DNA from: Alteromonas indica
GTDB lineage: Bacteria; Pseudomonadota; Gammaproteobacteria; Enterobacterales; Alteromonadaceae
Direction: 5' to 3'
NCBI GenBank assembly: GCA_003056425.1
Contig: PYVY01000011.1
Coordinates: 62,001-126,000 of the forward strand
DNA: 64,000 bases
A program made the position numbers and the translations under genes. Positions within the stretch are counted from its first letter, which is position 1; every line of letters begins with the position of its first letter. The notes under the pieces were generated by a model, which saw only the letters and a list, made by a program, of their open reading frames with translations, did no database searches and was not told the DNA's origin. Below are positions 27,283 to 36,064 of the stretch, one piece after another.

Positions 27283-28728
27283 ATGACTGGTACACAATAC
27301 TTCACTCCATTTGGCTCGAAACCCCACCCTAAAACGGGCGTATTGCGGTTGGCTCCAGGCTGGCTGCTATGGCTGTGGACAGGGATATTATTGCTATCCG
27401 GCTGTCAGCCCGCGCCTCCGCCGAATAAATTACACGAGATCCAACAAGCCGGCGTGCTTAAAGTCGGCACCATTTACGGCAGAACCACATTTTACCATGG
27501 CAGTAGCGGGCCTGAGGGCTTCGAGTACGAGTTGGCCGAGGGCTTTGCCAAGCGTTTAAAGGTAAAACTTCAGCTATTACCGTTCTATTCCTATCACGCA
27601 TTAATGCAAGACCTGCAACAGGGCAGGATTGATGTGGTGGCCGCGGGCGATGCTATCTCTGCGCACAACAAACAAATGTACAAGGTGGGGCCTGTTTATC
27701 AACAGGTCTCCCATAAACTGGTGTTTCAGCAAGGTCAGCCAAGGCCGCGCCGGCCCAGTGACCTGGACGCCCCTTTGTTAGTGGTTAAAGGGAGCAGTAC
27801 CGAACAGATGCTCGATGCCCTGGTACAAGATGAGCCTGTCCTGCAATGGCAAAGTACTGACAATAAAGATATCTGGGAATTACTTACCGATGTGGCGCAA
27901 GGCGCGCTGGCCTACACCGTGGTCGACACCAATACCCTGTCGGTACAACGACGCCAATACCCTCAACTCAGTATAGGCTTTGGCCTGGATGAACCAAAAG
28001 GTATTGCATGGCTGTTGAACCGCCAGCAAGATGATTCGTTACGCAGTGCCGTCATTAGCTATTTCGGCGAGATTCATCAGTCGGGGGTGTTTAAAGCGCT
28101 GGAAGACAAGTATTTCGGCCACGTCAGACAATTTAATTATGTGGATACCCGAGCGTTTATTCAGGCCGCGTCGACCCAGCTAACCCCGTTTATCCCCCTG
28201 TTCAAACAATATGCGCTGGACGTTGATTGGCGTTTAATTGCGGCTATGAGTTATCAGGAAAGTCACTGGCAGCCCGATGCGGTGTCCTATACGGGGGTAC
28301 AAGGCATGATGATGTTAACTTTGGATACCGCCAGCGATTTGAATATAGCCTCGCGGCTTGATGCGCAAAGTAGCATTGAAGGCGGGGCACGTTATTTCAC
28401 CAGCTTACTGAAACGCGTTCCGGCCCGAATCAGCTCTCCGGATCGTACCTGGATGGCCCTGGCTGCCTACAATATAGGCTTTGGTCACCTGGAAGATGCC
28501 CGTGTGCTGACAGAACAGCAAGGAGGCAACCCCGATCTTTGGGTTGATGTTAAACGAAGACTTCCTTTACTCGAGCAAAAACAGTTTTATAAAACAACCA
28601 CCTATGGCTTTGCGCGGGGCACGGAAGCAAAAGCCTATGTAGAAAATATCCGGCGTTATTACGACACGTTGATTTACCTGGATAACAATACCGAAATATT
28701 AACCCTAAACACGCCCTCAGGGACTTGA
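27283..28728 (+). CDS. mltF: Lytic murein transglycosylase MltF
   Basis: Cleaves glycan strands of peptidoglycan to 1,6-anhydro ends at the outer membrane. 481 residues: lipobox-like LLLSGC (Cys41), an amino-acid-binding-protein-like regulatory domain (about 50-285), and a C-terminal SLT domain with catalytic Glu326 in MSYQESHWQP and the following YTGVQGMMML. The N-terminal tail before the signal sequence is longer than in E. coli, and a start inside it cannot be excluded. Divergent from purL. Confidence 0.95.
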   Translation: MTGTQYFTPFGSKPHPKTGVLRLAPGWLLWLWTGILLLSGCQPAPPPNKLHEIQQAGVLKVGTIYGRTTFYHGSSGPEGFEYELAEGFAKRLKVKLQLLPFYSYHALMQDLQQGRIDVVAAGDAISAHNKQMYKVGPVYQQVSHKLVFQQGQPRPRRPSDLDAPLLVVKGSSTEQMLDALVQDEPVLQWQSTDNKDIWELLTDVAQGALAYTVVDTNTLSVQRRQYPQLSIGFGLDEPKGIAWLLNRQQDDSLRSAVISYFGEIHQSGVFKALEDKYFGHVRQFNYVDTRAFIQAASTQLTPFIPLFKQYALDVDWRLIAAMSYQESHWQPDAVSYTGVQGMMMLTLDTASDLNIASRLDAQSSIEGGARYFTSLLKRVPARISSPDRTWMALAAYNIGFGHLEDARVLTEQQGGNPDLWVDVKRRLPLLEQKQFYKTTTYGFARGTEAKAYVENIRRYYDTLIYLDNNTEILTLNTPSGT

Positions 28729-28921
28729 ATTACTGTCATATAGGCTTAATATCCTACCTGTAACCTTAGTGGAAATGTCGTTACACGACACTGGTGGCGT
28801 TACTTATAATGGCTGCCCTGTTCAGGGGCCCTGTCTTCCTTTTTAAGCCTGAATTTACCCTTTAAATAATCGTTTAATTAACGTCGCTCCTCTTTTTACC
28901 CGTAAAAATGTAAGAGTGTGA

Positions 28922-29074
28922 ATGAAAAGAAACCGTGGAATGAAAACCAGAAAAGTATTAAGAAATAACAATCATCGCCGATTGATGTTTAAGCGCACTC
29001 ATCAAAGAATGCTGCACCGCCGCCGTCAGTTTGTCACCAGCGACTTACTGGCCACCGTTCAATCTGCACCGTGA
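28922..29074 (+). CDS. Possible small basic protein (50 aa)
   Basis: Unrecognised. The product (MKRNRGMKTRKVLRNNNHRR and onward) has 18 Arg/Lys and 4 His among 50 residues, with a neutral tail DLLATVQSAP; it could bind nucleic acid. A weak SD (AAGAG) lies before the ATG. It overlaps the 3' end of tadA by 16 bp in antiparallel orientation. It fills the only sizeable part of the 330-bp mltF-tadA gap that is open; the rest shows nothing clear. Confidence 0.4.
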   Translation: MKRNRGMKTRKVLRNNNHRRLMFKRTHQRMLHRRRQFVTSDLLATVQSAP

Positions 29075-29598
29075 GCTTTACGGGCTTTTTTGGCCGCTTT
29101 TATCTGCGCCCGGCGCTGGGCAAAAAAGGCCGATACCACTTGTGAACATTGGCTGTGCAGTATGCCAGCGGTAATTGCTGGCTGATGGTTAAGCTGCGCA
29201 TGGTTTAGCAACTGCATCGCCGAACCGGCGGCCCCGGTTTTTAAGTCGGTCGCTCCATACACCACACGATCCAGGCGGGCATGAACAATAGCCCCAGCGC
29301 ACATTGGGCAAGGCTCCAGGGTGACATACAAGGTAGCCCCGACCAGTCGATAATTTTGCTGATGCCGTGCAGCCATTCGAATAGCTTGCATTTCTGCGTG
29401 GGCGCTGGGGTCATGGTCGCGTATTGGCGTATTCCAGCCTTCCCCGATAATCTGGTTGTTAGCCACCACCACTGCGCCAACCGGTACTTCCCCCAATGAT
29501 TGTGCGGTTGCTGCTCGGGCCAAAGCAGCTTCCATCCAATACTCATCACTGAACTGGGCCGCTACCGATAGTGGCGAATTTGACGATTTCATTAGCAC
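29059..29598 (-). CDS. tadA: tRNA adenosine(34) deaminase TadA
   Basis: Deaminates A34 to inosine in tRNA-Arg(ACG). 179 residues: zinc and catalytic motif H67-A68-E69, then P96-C97-P98-M99-C100, with surrounding EVPVGAVVVANNQIIGEGWN typical of the cytidine deaminase fold. The C-terminal extension is Lys/Arg/Ala-rich, likely helping tRNA contact. Adjacent to mltF and purL, the common gammaproteobacterial order. The start at 29598 is the longest; the true start could be a few codons in. Confidence 0.97.
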   Translation of the reverse strand: MLMKSSNSPLSVAAQFSDEYWMEAALARAATAQSLGEVPVGAVVVANNQIIGEGWNTPIRDHDPSAHAEMQAIRMAARHQQNYRLVGATLYVTLEPCPMCAGAIVHARLDRVVYGATDLKTGAAGSAMQLLNHAQLNHQPAITAGILHSQCSQVVSAFFAQRRAQIKAAKKARKAHGAD

Positions 29599-29816
29599 TT
29601 TACCTATCTAACATTTCACTACAGCCATTGATAACAACATAACGCTCTGTTTTTTATAAAAATTTGTATATGTGCATATTTTTTGCTGTCATAACGTTTG
29701 CTGATGCGTTGCAGGTATGCAAACACTCCGCCCATAGATAATTGAACAAAAAGTAAGCTTTTTACGAGCAAACATTTTACACTAAACCAGTAACACTTGT
29801 TAAAGGAACGGATATT

Positions 29817-30053
29817 ATGAACTTAACTGCCATTGCGATTGTAGCTATAGTCGCCGCGTCTATCGTTGAAATTATAAAAGCTATAGGACGAATTTCGCAA
29901 AAAAAAGCGGCTAGCAACAATAACCTTGATGAACACCGTCAGCAGATTGAGCAACTTAAAGAGCGGGTTGAAGTGTTGGAAAAAATTGTTACTGACCAGA
30001 ATTATGATTTAAAAAAGCAGTTTCGTGATTTAGAAAACGACAAGGTCGCCTAG
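29817..30053 (+). CDS. Small membrane protein with coiled coil (PspB-like shape)
   Basis: 78 residues: one membrane span (about 4-22, TAIAIVAIVAASIVEII), a short basic linker, then a heptad-rich helix (QQIEQLKERVEVLEKIVTDQ, about 43-62). The layout resembles phage-shock protein PspB, but neither pspA nor pspC is near and identity is not clear. Good SD (AAAGGAAC) and a terminator right after it support a real single-gene unit. Role unknown. Confidence 0.8.
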   Translation: MNLTAIAIVAIVAASIVEIIKAIGRISQKKAASNNNLDEHRQQIEQLKERVEVLEKIVTDQNYDLKKQFRDLENDKVA

Positions 30054-30099
30054 CAAAAATTAGCCGGTAAGATACCGCAGCTTCCCGCCTCCTAAAGGG

Positions 30100-30144
30100 G
30101 GTTATGGGTGGGTCTGGAAGGACCCGTGATAACCGTTTTCTTTT
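30100..30144 (+). terminator. Terminator of the small membrane protein gene
   Basis: GGTTAT / ATAACC and inner GGGTC / GACCC form a two-part stem, followed by GTTTTCTTTT. It lies about 45 bp past the stop. From 30145 to 30358 nothing further is recognised. Confidence 0.75.
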
Positions 30145-30358
30145 GCAACTTGTCCGGGCTCGGGACTGGCTGTACCGTGCGGCTAAAGCTAACCTAGGCG
30201 CAGGGCATAGCTGGGCATAGATGGGCTAGCGATATTATGCCAAAAAGTCACCACGCCCCATTAGCGGAACCAATAGCTAACTAACGCCGCGTGAAGTTTG
30301 GTTAACCCTACCTCGCCTTACTAAACAGCACCATCAGGTATCTCCTTTTAAAACACCA

Positions 30359-32335
30359 TCAACTGCCTTCCAGCAAGTAACGCTCAGCGCGCTCTACACG
30401 GCGTGGTTTGCCGGCTACAATTAAAATATCCCCCGCAGTTAGCACCGCATCATGAGCCGGATTCGCAATATCCCGATTATTCCGCCGTAAGCCTTTTACC
30501 GCTATGCGCATTTTGGTGAGCTTCAAGTCACCAATTGTTTTGCCCAGGCACGCAGCATGTGACCCCAGCATAACCGCATGGACAAACTCCAGTTTATCTT
30601 GTGTGCCATAGGTTATTTCGGTGGTTTCCCCTGGGTAAAAGCCATGTAGATGATCGTAGCGGCCCTTTCGCTCCTGTCTTACCCGTTTAAGTATTCTCGA
30701 CATGGGCACCCCGGCATAGTGCAGAACCTGGGAAATCAGCATCAGGTTGCCTTCTTGTAATTCCGGTACCACTTGAGAAGCCCCGGCCTGATAAAGACTA
30801 TCCAGTTCATAGTCTCTTTTTGTACGTACCATGACATCAAGGGTGGAGCTGATCTGGCGGGTAGCGCTGATTATTTTTACCACCTCGCCAGGATTATCAA
30901 AACTGATAAGTACCAGGCGGGCCTTATTAATACCGGCCGATACCAGGATATCCTTGCTACGGCAGTCACCAAATATAATAGGTTCACCCGCGCTGCGGCT
31001 TTCGTGAACGCGCACCGGGTCGGCGTCAATTACGACAAAAGGAATACCTTCCATTCTTAATAGTTTAGCCACTGACTGCCCTACCCGACCAAACCCGGCA
31101 ATTACCACATGGCCGCTCGTTGTTTCAAAGGTGGGGTTATCATCAGGCACCGGGGTGGATGCGCTGCGTCGGCCCATATAGTTAGCAAACTGCTGACTTT
31201 TACCAATAAGGTAGGGGGTAATTGCCATGCTAATGATCCCCATACTGATCAACACAGAGGACTGCTGCGCAGTCAACACACCATGGGTGGTAGCCAGGGC
31301 GGCAATAACAAAACTAAATTCGCCAATCTGGCAAAGCTTTAAGCCTGCTGACCAGGCATGCTGTGGCGGGCATCCGGCTAACCCAGCAGAAATTCGCATT
31401 ATCAACACTTTCATAACCATAATAGCGGCCACGCCGCCAATAATCAGGCCCAGTTCGTTAAGCAGTACTGCTATATCCAACTGCATCCCTACTGTCACAA
31501 AGAACAGTCCCATCAGAATATCTCTGAAGGGTCGAATATCTGCTTCTAGCTGGTATTTGTACTGGCTCTCTCCCAACATCATCCCGGCCAGAAAGGCGCC
31601 CAGCGCCATGGATAGTCCAAACACATAAGTCAGACCGCCTGCTAACAGCGCAATTAAAATTGTGGTTAATACAAATAATTCGTCGGTGCGGGTGCGCGCA
31701 ACTTCGCGAAATACCCAAGGCAGGACCCATTTACCTATGGATAACAAAAACGCCACCACCACAATCCCTTTAAGTAACGCCAGCCCTAATACTTGGCCCA
31801 GGCCCATCTCACTGTCATAAGATAATAGCGGGATCGCAATTAGGAATGGCACGACCGCCAGGTCCTGGAATAACAACACACTAATAGCCACCTGGCTGCG
31901 CTGGTGGTTCACAATTCCCAGCTCATTAATTTGCTTAATGACTATTGCAGTAGAGCTTAGTGCCAACATTCCACCGATGATTACCGCTGTACTCACCGCT
32001 ATCCCACTTAACCAGGCAAGCGTACTAAACAGGCCGGTCGTCAGGCACATTTGGGCCGCACCTGCGCCAAAGACCAGGTTACGCATAGCAATGAGTTTAG
32101 GCAGAGAAAACTCTAAACCCAGGGAAAAAAGCAGAAATACAATACCGATTTCAGCCAGTAAATGCATATCTTGGGGAGTATCAAACAGGCCGGTTAGCTC
32201 CGGACCCGCTAGCAAGCCGGCCACCAGGTAGGCCAAAATGGCAGGTAGGTTAAAACGCCTGAAAAAGGCCACACAGACGACCGCCAAAGCCATCAGGATT
32301 ATGATTTGAACAAAACCGTGTTCCAGCATAATCAC
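30359..32335 (-). CDS. CPA2 family cation:proton antiporter with RCK domains
   Basis: KefB/YbaL-type integral membrane antiporter for monovalent cations (K+ or Na+ against H+). 658 residues: about 12 membrane helices up to residue 385, then an NAD-binding RCK_N domain with the Rossmann glycines in VVIAGFGRVGQSVAKLL (about 409-425), and a C-terminal RCK_C/TrkA_C domain (about 560-650), which the E. coli Kef proteins lack. The first codons read MIML; the third-codon ATG is equally possible. Divergent from the GGDEF gene, no KefF/KefG partner adjacent, so glutathione gating is not implied. Confidence 0.88.
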   Translation of the reverse strand: MIMLEHGFVQIIILMALAVVCVAFFRRFNLPAILAYLVAGLLAGPELTGLFDTPQDMHLLAEIGIVFLLFSLGLEFSLPKLIAMRNLVFGAGAAQMCLTTGLFSTLAWLSGIAVSTAVIIGGMLALSSTAIVIKQINELGIVNHQRSQVAISVLLFQDLAVVPFLIAIPLLSYDSEMGLGQVLGLALLKGIVVVAFLLSIGKWVLPWVFREVARTRTDELFVLTTILIALLAGGLTYVFGLSMALGAFLAGMMLGESQYKYQLEADIRPFRDILMGLFFVTVGMQLDIAVLLNELGLIIGGVAAIMVMKVLIMRISAGLAGCPPQHAWSAGLKLCQIGEFSFVIAALATTHGVLTAQQSSVLISMGIISMAITPYLIGKSQQFANYMGRRSASTPVPDDNPTFETTSGHVVIAGFGRVGQSVAKLLRMEGIPFVVIDADPVRVHESRSAGEPIIFGDCRSKDILVSAGINKARLVLISFDNPGEVVKIISATRQISSTLDVMVRTKRDYELDSLYQAGASQVVPELQEGNLMLISQVLHYAGVPMSRILKRVRQERKGRYDHLHGFYPGETTEITYGTQDKLEFVHAVMLGSHAACLGKTIGDLKLTKMRIAVKGLRRNNRDIANPAHDAVLTAGDILIVAGKPRRVERAERYLLEGS

Positions 32336-32478
32336 TCCTACTAAAAGCTGATATTTTTAACCGGGCATACTTCTTGCTGATGTTTTGTACAAATTGGGCT
32401 GAACGGCAATATATTGACAGCCTTATATGTTTATTTTGCATCCGCTCTTTGGGTGCGCCGCTTTTAAAGGTCCTGGTT

Positions 32479-33384
32479 ATGGATTTGCTAAATACACATT
32501 ATGACACCACCCCAGATAGTCGCCCTTATATGATGGTGTCTAGTGGGAGTGAACTTACCACCAGCCAGTTTCAGGCATTTGTTAGTAAACTGCTATCTAC
32601 CCTGGATATCACAGGTTTAGGGGCTATCTATCAGCACCAGTTAGCGTGTTATTTCCCGCTATCTGCGTTTGCGCTGACCGCTGTGCAGCCTGCGCTGGTG
32701 TTCGGCGCCGCGCACGGTCAACAGACTGCCGCAGAATGTATCCGTTTGCCGCTATATCGCGCATCCATCACTATGAGTGAACAGTATGCTAACTACTACT
32801 TTACACGATCTGTGACGCGAGGCGAGCGAAAACTACTAGAACAGCTGCATGCCATATTTACCCAACAGTTGTCGCAAGCTATTGCTTTTAATCAACTTAA
32901 ATTAATGGCGACAAAAGATACGCTGACCGGCCTGGGCAATCGAAACGGTTTTAACGAGGCCTGCGCACGGTTATTGAGCCGGGCAATTCGCTATGACGAG
33001 CTTTTTGCTTTACTGATTATCGACTTAGATAACTTTAAAAAGGTGAACGATACGCTGGGGCACAAAGAAGGCGATAAGGTGCTTGAGTGTGTGGCCCAGG
33101 AAATACGTACTACGCTACGGGGCGAAGATGCCGCTTTCAGGTTTGGTGGTGATGAGTTTTGTTGCCTGCTTGACTGTGTAGACCAGCGGTGCATTGACCA
33201 GGTAGCCGCTCGGCTGCAGCGGCATATTTCAGGTAACCCGTATCTGCTTGGGCTGAATATATCCTGTAGCATCGGGGGCGCAGTGTATGGCAAGGGAGAT
33301 GACACTAACAGTTTGTTTGACCGTGCTGATAAAGCCTTATACCAGGTAAAAACCAGCGGGAAAAATGCCTTCAAAGCGACGTAA
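32479..33384 (+). CDS. Diguanylate cyclase (GGDEF protein)
   Basis: Makes cyclic di-GMP from two GTP. From the ATG at 32479 (SD AAAGG, 8 nt away) the product is 301 residues: a soluble N-terminal domain of about 130 residues without a recognised family, a helical linker, and a GGDEF domain (about 140-300) with KDTLTGLGNRNGF, the intact active-site RFGGDEF and an inhibitory I-site R-G-E-D exactly five residues before GGDEF. The protein is therefore probably active and subject to product inhibition. No EAL domain and no membrane span. Confidence 0.92.
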   Translation: MDLLNTHYDTTPDSRPYMMVSSGSELTTSQFQAFVSKLLSTLDITGLGAIYQHQLACYFPLSAFALTAVQPALVFGAAHGQQTAAECIRLPLYRASITMSEQYANYYFTRSVTRGERKLLEQLHAIFTQQLSQAIAFNQLKLMATKDTLTGLGNRNGFNEACARLLSRAIRYDELFALLIIDLDNFKKVNDTLGHKEGDKVLECVAQEIRTTLRGEDAAFRFGGDEFCCLLDCVDQRCIDQVAARLQRHISGNPYLLGLNISCSIGGAVYGKGDDTNSLFDRADKALYQVKTSGKNAFKAT

Positions 33385-33689
33385 TCAGGTAGTTATGCGG
33401 CAGTAATTTGCCGCAGGTAATCCGCCATTGGCCCTATTTCCTTAGCTGACCGTCCTGTCATGCTGGCCGCGCTTTGCTACTTTTAATAGTTAATACTTTG
33501 CTGCAGTCCTGCATCTATCTAACATTAACTAGGAACCAGCCAGTAATTCCCTAGCGGTTTGCCACAATCGACCGGATTCCCGTCTCATGACCGACCCCAT
33601 CAGCATGACACAATTCTCACCGGAATCGAGCGACTACTACGAAATCGCCCGTGATACACTTAGCAAAACCGGTAGCATCATATCAAATT
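33385..33689. other. Intergenic region between GGDEF gene and tilS
   Basis: About 305 bp between convergent genes. A hairpin TGCGGCA / TGCCGCA at about 33396-33416 may end the GGDEF mRNA. A 37-codon plus-strand frame from 33587 overlaps the tilS end and is not supported. Nothing else seen. Confidence 0.5.
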
Positions 33690-34991
33690 CTACTGGTTAA
33701 CCAGCGTTACGGAAAAATCCGGCGGGCAATGTTCCAGATAATGCACTTTATGATTAACTATTACCGCGACAGGCTGTTGGTTAAGGTACACCAATGGAAT
33801 ATGCTGGCGCCGCCAGGCAGGCACCCGCCATTGTTTGAGCCAGTCTTTAAGCATTTTTGAAACGCCGCCGCCAGCTAAGCGAATTCTCACCTTGGGCATA
33901 CCGCCCACAATGGTTACCTCTGCATTACAATAAAATACTGGTTCACACCAACTGGCCGCATATTCCTGTTTACATGCCAGGGTTATCCCACCAGGCGGGG
34001 GCGCTGGGAGCCGGGGGACTATATGGAAGGCGTGTTGATAGCGTCGAATATCGACATTGCCTAAACTAATACAAGGTTGAGAATCTTCGGCGGCGTCAAT
34101 ACTTTGTAGGATCTGCGCCAGTTGAGCCTGCCCCGGCATAGGTTGCCGATACGTTTCAAGCCAGCGGCGAACAAGCTGGGCCTGCCACTTTAGTGAATAC
34201 CCGGCCAATCCATGAAGACACAGCGTACCTTGCTTGCTGATAAGCGAACTCAAACGCTCGTCAGTCACTTCATCTAGTAACGCACTGTGCTGGGCACATA
34301 ACTGCGCACTGCGGGCCACCGTGGTAGCCAGAGAAGGCCAGCGTTGGGTAAGTGCCGGAATAATATCATTGCGTAGAAAGTTGCGATCAAACCGGCTATC
34401 GGTATTCGACTCATCCTCAATCCAATCCAATCCCAGGGTACCCGCGGCGCGAACAATATCGCTTCGCGTTAAACCCAGCATAGGCCGAATTATCCACACG
34501 CCGTCGCGCTTCACCCTTACCGGCATCGCGGCTAGCCCTTTGGGACCAGCGCCGCGCTTGGCTTGCAGTAAAAAGGTTTCAAGCTGGTCATCGCTATGCT
34601 GGCCCACCAGTAAGTGGCCCTTTACCTGCTGGCAATAGCGTAACAGAGCCGCGTAGCGCCCCTCCCGGGCCGATGCTTCTATGCTGGTTCTGGAAGCGTG
34701 CGCGACGTTAATAGGCTGCGCTGAAAACTGACATTTAAGGGCTTCGCACACGCGGGCGCAATGGTCTTGCCAGTTATCTGCATTGACGCTCAAGCCATGA
34801 TGCACATACACCCCATGAACTTTTGCCGGGTCAACCTGCGGTATAGTGCACAAGGCATACAATAGCAGTGTAGAGTCGACACCACCGCTAAACGCTACGA
34901 CCAGTGAACCGGAACAGGCCGGGCCGTTATCCGGCCCGGCCTGTAGTAGCGCGGTAAGCGAGGTTTGTATCTGTTTGACAATGGGATGCAC
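33690..34991 (-). CDS. tilS: tRNA(Ile) lysidine synthetase TilS
   Basis: Changes C34 of tRNA-Ile2 (CAU) to lysidine with ATP and lysine, allowing AUA decoding. 433 residues, same as E. coli. The N-terminal PP-loop motif SGGVDST is at 35-41, followed by the catalytic domain, a linker and the C-terminal tRNA-binding domain (about 360-433). It directly follows accA on the minus strand (29 bp), the usual order. Confidence 0.97.
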   Translation of the reverse strand: MHPIVKQIQTSLTALLQAGPDNGPACSGSLVVAFSGGVDSTLLLYALCTIPQVDPAKVHGVYVHHGLSVNADNWQDHCARVCEALKCQFSAQPINVAHASRTSIEASAREGRYAALLRYCQQVKGHLLVGQHSDDQLETFLLQAKRGAGPKGLAAMPVRVKRDGVWIIRPMLGLTRSDIVRAAGTLGLDWIEDESNTDSRFDRNFLRNDIIPALTQRWPSLATTVARSAQLCAQHSALLDEVTDERLSSLISKQGTLCLHGLAGYSLKWQAQLVRRWLETYRQPMPGQAQLAQILQSIDAAEDSQPCISLGNVDIRRYQHAFHIVPRLPAPPPGGITLACKQEYAASWCEPVFYCNAEVTIVGGMPKVRIRLAGGGVSKMLKDWLKQWRVPAWRRQHIPLVYLNQQPVAVIVNHKVHYLEHCPPDFSVTLVNQ

Positions 34992-35020
34992 TATAACAGC
35001 CCTTTAAAGTACATCAGCTA

Positions 35021-35977
35021 TTAACAGTATCCAAACGACATCAAACGCTCGTAACGCTCACTCATCAGGGTAGCTTTATCCAATGTCATCAACTGACTTA
35101 GCTGTTGTTTCAGTGTAGCTTTAAGATTAGCAGCCATACCATCATGATCGCGGTGCGCGCCGCCTAACGGTTCGTTAACTATCGCATTGATAAGGCCCAG
35201 ATCTTTGATCTGCCCGGCGCTAACGCCCATGGCTTCGGCCGCTAACGGGGCTTTTTCTGCACTTTTCCATAAAATAGAAGCACAGCCTTCAGGCGAGATC
35301 ACCGAATATGTTGAATATTGCAGCATGTTTACCCGATCGCCTACACCGATAGCCAAGGCGCCGCCAGAACCACCCTCGCCGATAACTGTACAGATAATCG
35401 GGACTGTCAGCTCCGCCATTTCCATTAGATTACGTGCTATAGCTTCGCTTTGCCCACGTTCTTCGGCACCCACACCCGGGTAAGCCCCTGGGGTGTCAAT
35501 TAAGGTAATTACCGGCATGTTGAAACGTTCGGCCATTTTCATTAAACGCAAAGCTTTACGATAGCCTTCAGGCTTCGGCATTCCAAAATTACGGCGGATT
35601 TTTTCATGCGTATCGCGGCCTTTTTGATGGCCAATCAACATAACAGCTTGATCATCCAACATAGCCGGGCCACCAATAATGGCTTTATCATCGGCAAATG
35701 CCCGATCGCCGGCCAGCTCGTCAAAGTCGGTAAATACCCGGCCAATATAATCCAGGGTATAAGGACGCAACGGATGGCGGGCAAGTTGCGAAATCTGCCA
35801 CGCTCCCAGATCTGAAAATATCTTTTTGGTCAGTTCCGCGCTTTTGGCTTGTAAGCGGGTGATTTCTTCTTCAATACTGACGTCAAACTCACCGCCCTGA
35901 TTTACCAACCTAAGCTCTTCAATTTTTGCTTCTAGTTCAGCTATAGGTTGTTCAAATTCTAAAAACTGTATGCTCAT
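35021..35977 (-). CDS. accA: Acetyl-CoA carboxylase carboxyltransferase subunit alpha
   Basis: With AccD transfers CO2 from biotin-carboxyl carrier to acetyl-CoA, making malonyl-CoA, the first committed step of fatty acid synthesis. I place the start at the ATG at 35977 ([20 protein letters not shown]), which matches the known N-terminus and has SD AGGAC; the open frame extends 23 codons further back without similarity. 318 residues. Signatures [20 protein letters not shown] and [14 protein letters not shown] are present. Lies between dnaE and tilS. Confidence 0.97.
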   Translation of the reverse strand: MSIQFLEFEQPIAELEAKIEELRLVNQGGEFDVSIEEEITRLQAKSAELTKKIFSDLGAWQISQLARHPLRPYTLDYIGRVFTDFDELAGDRAFADDKAIIGGPAMLDDQAVMLIGHQKGRDTHEKIRRNFGMPKPEGYRKALRLMKMAERFNMPVITLIDTPGAYPGVGAEERGQSEAIARNLMEMAELTVPIICTVIGEGGSGGALAIGVGDRVNMLQYSTYSVISPEGCASILWKSAEKAPLAAEAMGVSAGQIKDLGLINAIVNEPLGGAHRDHDGMAANLKATLKQQLSQLMTLDKATLMSERYERLMSFGYC

Positions 35978-36064
35978 TCTGTGTCCTATGTTTACTGCGT
36001 CGCACGCCAGGTAGTGACCGTTTTCGCGCTTCTTGTTAGTGACCACATTTTATAATTAAGAAGG

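Noticed and set aside
33587..33700. 37-codon plus-strand frame before the tilS end
   Set aside because: Overlaps the tilS stop region antiparallel, has no clear SD and no recognisable features.
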